A DNA stretch of 64,000 nt. Origin: Herbidospora mongoliensis (GTDB lineage: Bacteria > Actinomycetota > Actinomycetes > Streptosporangiales > Streptosporangiaceae). The stretch spans positions 372,001 through 436,000 of the forward strand of contig NZ_BBXD01000010.1 of assembly GCF_001570545.1 (NCBI RefSeq), read 5' to 3'. Below the pieces are notes generated by a model. It did no database searches and was not told the origin of the DNA. It saw only the letters and a program-made list of their open reading frames with translations. Of the stretch, positions 59,743 to 64,000 are shown piece by piece (within the stretch, counting starts at the first letter, position 1; every line of letters starts with the position of its first letter). The translations under genes and the position numbers were made by a program.

Positions 59743-60753
59743 ATGTCACCGGCGACCCCTAGCGGGGTGGAGGACTATCGCAGCGGTGTGCAGGCGGTCC
59801 TGGGCTCGCTGAGCCCTGCGGCCATCTTCATCGTCGCCACGATCAAGCCGACCGGCCATCAGGCGGTCAGGGACCTGGGCGAAGACCTGGCCGGGCTGCT
59901 GCGGACGGTCGGTTTCCGCTCGCTCGACCCGGGGCTGTCGTGTGTCGTCGGCTACGGCTCGCAGTTCTGGGACCGGCTCTATCCGGGGCTGCCCAAGCCG
60001 CAGGGGCTGCACCCGTTCAAGGAGATCAGGGGCGCCCACTTCGCGCCCTCGACCCCGGGCGACCTGCTGATCCACATCAGGGCCAACCGGCAGGACCTCT
60101 GCTTCGAGCTGGCCGGGCTCATCATGAACCGCCTCAGGGACGCCGTCGCCAGCGCAGACGAGGTCCACGGCTTCCGCTACTTCGACGCCCGCGACCTGCT
60201 CGGATTCGTCGACGGCACCGAGAACCCCACCGGGAACCTGGCTCTCGACTCGGTGCTCATCGGGGACGAGGACCCCGACTACGCCGGCGGCTCCTACGTC
60301 CTGGTCCAGAAATACGTCCACGACCTGATCACCTGGAACGGCCTCGCCACCGAGGAGCAGGAGAAGGTCATCGGACGTCAGAAGCTCTCCAACGTCGAAC
60401 TCGACGACGAGGTGAAGCCGTCGAACGCGCACAACGCGCTCACGGTCATCGAGGTGGACGGCAAGGAGGTGAAGATCCTCCGCGACAACATGCCGTTCGG
60501 CAACGCCTCGCAGGGGGAGTTCGGCACCTACTTCATCGGCTACTCGCGCACCTCTGAGCTGCTGGAACTCATGCTGACCAACATGTTCATCGGCGACCCG
60601 CCGGGCAACTACGACCGGATCCTCGACTTCTCCTCGGCGCTGACCGGTTCCCTCTATTTCGTCCCCTCAGGCGCTTTCCTGGAAGACCCGCCGGAGCCCG
60701 TGCGGTCCGGTCGGTTGATCATCGGCGACCTCAAGGGAGTCCCGCAGACATGA
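59743..60753 (+). CDS. DyP-type heme peroxidase, encapsulin cargo
   Basis: A 336-aa dye-decolorising peroxidase. The family signature GFVDGTENPTGN holds the catalytic Asp near residue 149. The proximal heme-ligand His is probably in KPSNAHNALT near 228. The C-terminus SGRLIIGDLKGVPQT carries a cargo-loading peptide of the IG-LKG type that targets DyP enzymes to encapsulin shells. The encapsulin gene overlaps its stop by 4 bp. It oxidises phenolics and dyes with hydrogen peroxide; a role in oxidative stress is usual in actinomycetes. Confidence 0.93.
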   Translation: MSPATPSGVEDYRSGVQAVLGSLSPAAIFIVATIKPTGHQAVRDLGEDLAGLLRTVGFRSLDPGLSCVVGYGSQFWDRLYPGLPKPQGLHPFKEIRGAHFAPSTPGDLLIHIRANRQDLCFELAGLIMNRLRDAVASADEVHGFRYFDARDLLGFVDGTENPTGNLALDSVLIGDEDPDYAGGSYVLVQKYVHDLITWNGLATEEQEKVIGRQKLSNVELDDEVKPSNAHNALTVIEVDGKEVKILRDNMPFGNASQGEFGTYFIGYSRTSELLELMLTNMFIGDPPGNYDRILDFSSALTGSLYFVPSGAFLEDPPEPVRSGRLIIGDLKGVPQT

Positions 60754-61550
60754 ACAACCTCCATCGGGAGCTGGCCCCGATCTCCGACGCCGCCTGGGCG
60801 CAGATCGAGGAGGAGGCCACCCGCACCTTCAAGCGCCACATCGCCGGCCGGCGGGTGGTCGACGTCCACGGCCCCGATGGGACCGAACTGTCGGCGGTGT
60901 CGACCGGGCACACCACCCCGATCCAGCCGCCGTCGCCCGACGTCCAGGCGCGGCAGCGGGAGGTGTCGCGGCTGATCGAGCTGCGCCGGCCCTTCGAGCT
61001 CGACCGCGAGGCGATCGACGACGTCGAGCGCGGCTCGGGCGACTCCGACTGGCAGCCCGTCAAGGACGCCGCCGCCGCGCTGGCCATCGCCGAGGACCAC
61101 GCCGTTTTCAACGGCTACGACGCCGGCCGGATCTACGGCGTCATCCCGGGCAGCGCGCACTCGCCGCTGGTGCTCCCGGCCGATGTCAGGGCCTATCCGG
61201 ACGCCATCGCGCAGGCCCTCGGCATCCTGCGGATGGCGGGGGTCGACGGGCCCTATTCGGTGCTCCTGAGCGCCGACGCCTACACGGGGGTGGCCGAGAC
61301 GGCCGACCACGGATATCCGGTGCTGGAGCACATCCAGCGACTGGTCTCCGGCGACATCGTCTGGGCTCCGGCCATCTCCGGCGCGGTCGTGCTCACCACC
61401 CGGGGTGGCGACTTCGATCTGCACCTCGGGCAGGACGTCTCCATTGGTTATCTGAGCCACACCGACGCGACGGTGACGCTGTATCTCCAGGAGTCGTTCA
61501 CGTTCCTGCCGTTCACCGCGGAAGCGGCCATTCATTTGACCACACCCTAA
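60750..61550 (+). CDS. Encapsulin shell protein (family 1)
   Basis: A 266-aa HK97-fold shell protein, with the family-1 start MNNLHRELAPISDAAWAQIEEEA, KDAAAALAIAEDHAVFNGY near 111 and the C-terminal TFTFLP-type strand (LQESFTFLPF). Length matches Brevibacterium/Mycobacterium-type encapsulins (about 265), which assemble into 60-mers (T=1). It overlaps the DyP stop (ATGA) and so forms a two-gene nanocompartment operon. Confidence 0.95.
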   Translation: MNNLHRELAPISDAAWAQIEEEATRTFKRHIAGRRVVDVHGPDGTELSAVSTGHTTPIQPPSPDVQARQREVSRLIELRRPFELDREAIDDVERGSGDSDWQPVKDAAAALAIAEDHAVFNGYDAGRIYGVIPGSAHSPLVLPADVRAYPDAIAQALGILRMAGVDGPYSVLLSADAYTGVAETADHGYPVLEHIQRLVSGDIVWAPAISGAVVLTTRGGDFDLHLGQDVSIGYLSHTDATVTLYLQESFTFLPFTAEAAIHLTTP

Positions 61551-61567
61551 TTATCTTTCAGCAATTG

Positions 61568-61596
61568 TTGACATGTCATCCTGTACCCACCAGTAT
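61568..61596 (+). promoter_or_regulatory. Promoter before the response regulator
   Basis: TTGACA (61568-61573), 17 bases, CAGTAT (61591-61596) fits a vegetative promoter. It starts 18 bp after the encapsulin stop, so the regulator has its own transcript. The expected start of RNA near 61603 excludes the in-frame ATG at 61573 as translation start. Confidence 0.55.
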
Positions 61597-61638
61597 TGCC
61601 CGGACGAGGCGGGGGCCACAGCTTTAACACGGGGAGAC

Positions 61639-62271
61639 ATGCGGGTATTCGTCGTGGACGAAGATAGGCAGACGGCGGCGGACATCGAAGCCGCACTGGT
61701 GAAATCCGGATATTCGGTCACGGTCGGTCCCGACCGGACGGCCGTGCTCGGATATGACGTTGTTTTTCTCGGCGTGGGAGCCGACGACGGGGCAGAGGCG
61801 TGCCGGGAGATCCGGCGGACCAGCGACGTGCCGATCATCGTGCTTTCGGCCCGCGACAGCGGGGCCGAACGGATCCGCGGACTGCGGGCCGGCGCCGACG
61901 ACTATCTCGTCAAACCCATTTGCATGGAGGAATTGGAAGCGCGGATGGAAGCCGTCCTGCGGCGGACGCGGGGCGGCAAGACCGACGTTCTCCAGGCCGG
62001 TGACATCCAGATCGACGCGAAACGTTATCTGGTCTGGCGGGACGGCCGGAATGTGCCGCTGACGCCGAAGGAGTTCGCGTTACTCCGGCGGCTCGTGCAG
62101 ACGCCGGGCGAGGTGGTCACCAAACAGACGCTGTTACTCGAGAACTGGAAGGACCTGAGCAGGTCGGCGGCGCGGACTCTCGACGTCCACATCGCGCACC
62201 TGCGGGCCAAACTCGGCGAGCCGAATGTGGTGGAGACCGTGCGGGGAGTGGGCTACCGGTTGGTCCCCTGA
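61639..62271 (+). CDS. OmpR-type response regulator lacking the phosphoacceptor Asp
   Basis: A 210-aa protein with a receiver domain (1-115) and a winged-helix DNA-binding domain (120-210, LTPKEFALLRRLVQ and VRGVGYRLVP). Acidic D7/E8 and K92 (LVKP) of the receiver are present, but the position of the phosphorylated Asp (start of beta-3 VVFLGVG) is Gly45. So it cannot be phosphorylated in the usual way. I start it at ATG 61639 with GGGGAGA upstream. No histidine kinase gene is adjacent. Atypical receivers of this sort are known in actinomycetes and bind ligands or act constitutively. Confidence 0.87.
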   Translation: MRVFVVDEDRQTAADIEAALVKSGYSVTVGPDRTAVLGYDVVFLGVGADDGAEACREIRRTSDVPIIVLSARDSGAERIRGLRAGADDYLVKPICMEELEARMEAVLRRTRGGKTDVLQAGDIQIDAKRYLVWRDGRNVPLTPKEFALLRRLVQTPGEVVTKQTLLLENWKDLSRSAARTLDVHIAHLRAKLGEPNVVETVRGVGYRLVP

Positions 62272-62328
62272 AAAGACTGTCAGGTGTTGCCAGGAGCGTT
62301 CCAAGGGCACATGGGGTGAGATGTGCCC

Positions 62329-62979
62329 ATGAGAAAGAAGCCGTTTCGGCTGTTAAGCGCTCCACTGCTCGCCCTCACGATGGTGCTGTCCGTCATGAGC
62401 TCGCCCGCCAGGGCGGAGACCGACCCGGTGCTGGCCCTGCAGTGGGAGCTGGCCCGCACCACGTACACCCTGTTCGAGAGCCTGAACCACCCGAACCCGG
62501 CCCTCCTCCGGGCGGCCAGATCGCAGAGCATCTCGGTCGACATCGCGGCCCCCCGCGACGAGGTGTTCGCGATCTACTCGAACTTCGAGAACCACCTCGG
62601 CGCCAACCCGCTGCTCCAGCGGGTGGTCACCCACTCCGACACCACCACCGCCGGGGTCCGGACCATCAACCAGACCGCGGTCGAGAACACGCCGCTCCAG
62701 CCGGGGCTGCCCGCGACCCCGATCAACACCCACGCCCAGCAGCGGATCAACGCGGCCGGATACTTCTACGAGGTCGACTCGTGGACGCTGCCCAACATCA
62801 TGACCCACCAGACGATCACCTTCGAGGACCTGGGCGCGGCCGGGACCCGGGTGACCGAGAACCTGACGTTCGAGGCCAGCGTCCTGCTGATCGACTACAC
62901 GCTCTCCCAGGGCGTCATGGCCCACCAGGGCATCCAGTCGGTGTTCAAGAGCCGCATCGAGGGCGGGTTCTACAGCTAG
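62329..62979 (+). CDS. Secreted SRPBCC-fold protein
   Basis: A 216-aa precursor with a signal peptide of about 29 residues (basic KKPFR, hydrophobic core, cleavage after ARA). The mature part has an SRPBCC-like pattern: SVDIAAPRDEVFAIYSNFENH then alternating strands ending with a long C-terminal helix (LLIDYTLSQGVMAHQGIQSV). SRPBCC proteins form a deep hydrophobic cavity for lipids or polyketides; most are cytosolic, so a secreted one is unusual. The ATG 62329 has GGGGTGAG seven bases upstream. Convergent with the GntR gene, overlapping by 4 bp. Confidence 0.75.
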   Translation: MRKKPFRLLSAPLLALTMVLSVMSSPARAETDPVLALQWELARTTYTLFESLNHPNPALLRAARSQSISVDIAAPRDEVFAIYSNFENHLGANPLLQRVVTHSDTTTAGVRTINQTAVENTPLQPGLPATPINTHAQQRINAAGYFYEVDSWTLPNIMTHQTITFEDLGAAGTRVTENLTFEASVLLIDYTLSQGVMAHQGIQSVFKSRIEGGFYS

Positions 62980-63710
62980 TCCTGCGGATGCACGGCCAGG
63001 GCGCCCGCCGCGTTGCGGATCGCGAACGTCACGCTGCCGGCTCGGTAGCGGTCGTCCGACCACTCGGCTGGGCGCCCTTCCCGTGTCGTCGTCACCCGCC
63101 GCTGCCGCAGCAGCGGCCCGCCGCGCCGCACTCCGAGCAGGCGGGCGTCCTCGGTCCCGGCCGCGACGGCGTCGATGAGGTGCTCTCCGTACGCGAAGAT
63201 CAGGCCCCTGGACTCGTACAGGGCCTGGGTGACCGAGTCGCAGTCTGCGGGCAGCCGTTCGACGGCGGGGGCGAGCCAGCCCGCGTACACGGTCCGTTCC
63301 AGCAGGACCGCCGTGCCGTCGAGGCTGCGTAACCGGAGCACGTCGAGCACCGAGTCACCGGTGGTCAGCCCGAGGCGGGCCGCCTCGGCGGCGGCGGCCC
63401 CGCGGCGGCGCTGGTCGATCACCTGGCCGGTCACCTCGTGCCCGGCGGCCCGCGCCCACTGGGCGAAACTGTGCAGCACCGCGAAGTTCTGGCTGCGTTC
63501 GCGGCCGAGAACGATCCGCCTGGCACCCTGGCGGGAGCCCACGAGCCCTTCGGCCGTCAGCACCGCGACGGCCTGGCGGACCGTTCCCCGGGCGACCTTG
63601 TGCCGGGCGGCCAGCACGGTCTCCGAGGGCAGCGGTGTGCCCACCGGGATCTCACCGCCGAGGATGGCCGCCCGGAGCTCGTCGGCGATGCGCGCGTATC
63701 GCGGGTGCAC
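62976..63710 (-). CDS. GntR-family regulator, HutC/UTRA type
   Basis: A 244-aa regulator with a GntR winged helix (residues 5-70, GTPLPSETVLAARHKVARGTVRQAV) and a UTRA effector domain that begins near 90 and contains DSVLDVLRLRSLDG. Start at the GTG 63710 (VHPRYARIADELR) with GGGGGAG upstream. The adjacent divergent gene encodes a sugar-binding lipoprotein, so it is expected to repress a sugar importer and respond to a sugar phosphate. A CTTGT-type palindrome upstream of that gene is its probable site. Confidence 0.9.
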   Translation of the reverse strand: MHPRYARIADELRAAILGGEIPVGTPLPSETVLAARHKVARGTVRQAVAVLTAEGLVGSRQGARRIVLGRERSQNFAVLHSFAQWARAAGHEVTGQVIDQRRRGAAAAEAARLGLTTGDSVLDVLRLRSLDGTAVLLERTVYAGWLAPAVERLPADCDSVTQALYESRGLIFAYGEHLIDAVAAGTEDARLLGVRRGGPLLRQRRVTTTREGRPAEWSDDRYRAGSVTFAIRNAAGALAVHPQD

Positions 63711-63855
63711 GGCGACTCCCCCAACTTTGCTGTGTACAGGGCAGGCTTCACCGTACGGTCCGGAAATCGTCCGGAAAAGTGGGGGTTTAGCCATTTGACG
63801 AATGGCCGCCGACTGTTCACCGTCAGGACGTGGGTGGTCGATCTCGTGTCCCTAG

Positions 63856-63869
63856 CTTGTTTGAACAAG
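63856..63869 (+). promoter_or_regulatory. GntR operator upstream of the sugar-binding lipoprotein gene
   Basis: CTTGT-TTGA-ACAAG is a 5-bp inverted repeat, resembling the operators of HutC-type GntR regulators. It is 31 bases before the GTG at 63901 and 145 bases from the divergent GntR gene start. Confidence 0.65.
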
Positions 63870-63900
63870 TTAAGGCACTTCGCTCCAGTGGGAGTTCATT

Positions 63901-64000
63901 GTGGTCTCTTCCCGAGTCCGTCTCACCGGCCTCGCAGCCGGTCTGCTGATCGCCGTCGCGGCCTGTGGGTCCGCGCCCGGCACCGAGGCAACCTCTACTT
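63901..64000 (+). CDS. Sugar ABC transporter substrate-binding lipoprotein, N-terminal fragment
   Basis: The first 33 codons of a gene running out of the window. They encode a lipoprotein signal: a basic start (SRVRL), a hydrophobic stretch and a lipobox VAAC near residue 21 followed by Gly-Ser. Starting GTG has GTGGGAG seven bases upstream. The adjacent divergent GntR/UTRA regulator and palindrome suggest an ABC importer for a sugar. The substrate class cannot be read from this fragment. Confidence 0.75.
   Translation, partial: MVSSRVRLTGLAAGLLIAVAACGSAPGTEATST

Overview
The window is high-GC DNA (about 70% by eye) with GTG starts, many 4-bp GTGA/ATGA gene overlaps and a gene repertoire typical of a filamentous actinobacterium: mycothiol-type enzyme, SARP and MmyB-type regulators, SecA2, MbtH with NRPS genes, and CHAP and small secreted proteins. 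I would guess a chromosomal segment from a Streptosporangiaceae-like genus, but nothing here fixes the taxon. About 60 genes are packed tightly and no stretch over 300 bases lacks a feature. I saw no insertion sequence, prophage or CRISPR array.

Layout. (1) 1-3745: the end of a sugar-binding lipoprotein gene, two MalF/MalG-type permeases and a GH13 alpha-glucosidase form an alpha-glucoside import and hydrolysis operon. (2) 3824-6297: a three-gene ABC-2 exporter (DrrA/NodI-type ATPase plus two membrane subunits). (3) 6308-23674: a nonribosomal peptide cluster. A starter A-T-C protein is on the minus strand. The divergent plus-strand operon encodes C-A-T, C-A-T, a kynurenine-3-monooxygenase-like flavoenzyme, a small DUF6875-like protein, C-A-T-reductase, an MFS exporter, a methyltransferase and MbtH. 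It ends at a perfect 13-bp-stem terminator. The line has four A, four T and four C domains and releases its product reductively. The first elongation A domain has a glycine-like pocket. I do not recognise the product. (4) 23720-24747: a 37-aa His-rich peptide gene and a secreted EEP-family phosphatase/nuclease. (5) 24867-27838: FadR-type regulator, biuret-hydrolase-like cysteine hydrolase and NCS2-like permease. (6) 27890-34229: DUF1206 protein, CHAP hydrolase, small secreted protein, a broken SDR gene with its intact TetR regulator, and SecA2. (7) 34357-39160: CrtI-like oxidoreductase, DMT-family protein, PHBH-like monooxygenase with its TetR, and a YdeI-like protein. (8) 39297-44715: an acyl-CoA catabolic operon (kinase-like protein and three acyl-CoA dehydrogenases) and a TetR regulator that shares an operator with it. 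(9) 44815-49251: NERD protein, LtrA, and a CoxE/CoxD pair. (10) 49342: tRNA-Lys(CTT), followed by assorted regulators and housekeeping or redox genes to 59681. (11) 59743-61550: DyP peroxidase and encapsulin nanocompartment, followed by a response regulator that lacks the phosphoacceptor Asp. (12) 62329-64000: secreted SRPBCC protein, HutC-type GntR regulator and the start of a sugar-binding lipoprotein.

The least explained items are the NRPS cluster (extra C domain, KMO-like enzyme without a kynurenine pathway), a dispersed repeat ending exactly 4 bp from the stop codon of two unrelated genes, a 39-bp in-frame triplication inside an acyl-CoA dehydrogenase, the His-rich peptide, and the Asp-less response regulator beside the encapsulin genes.
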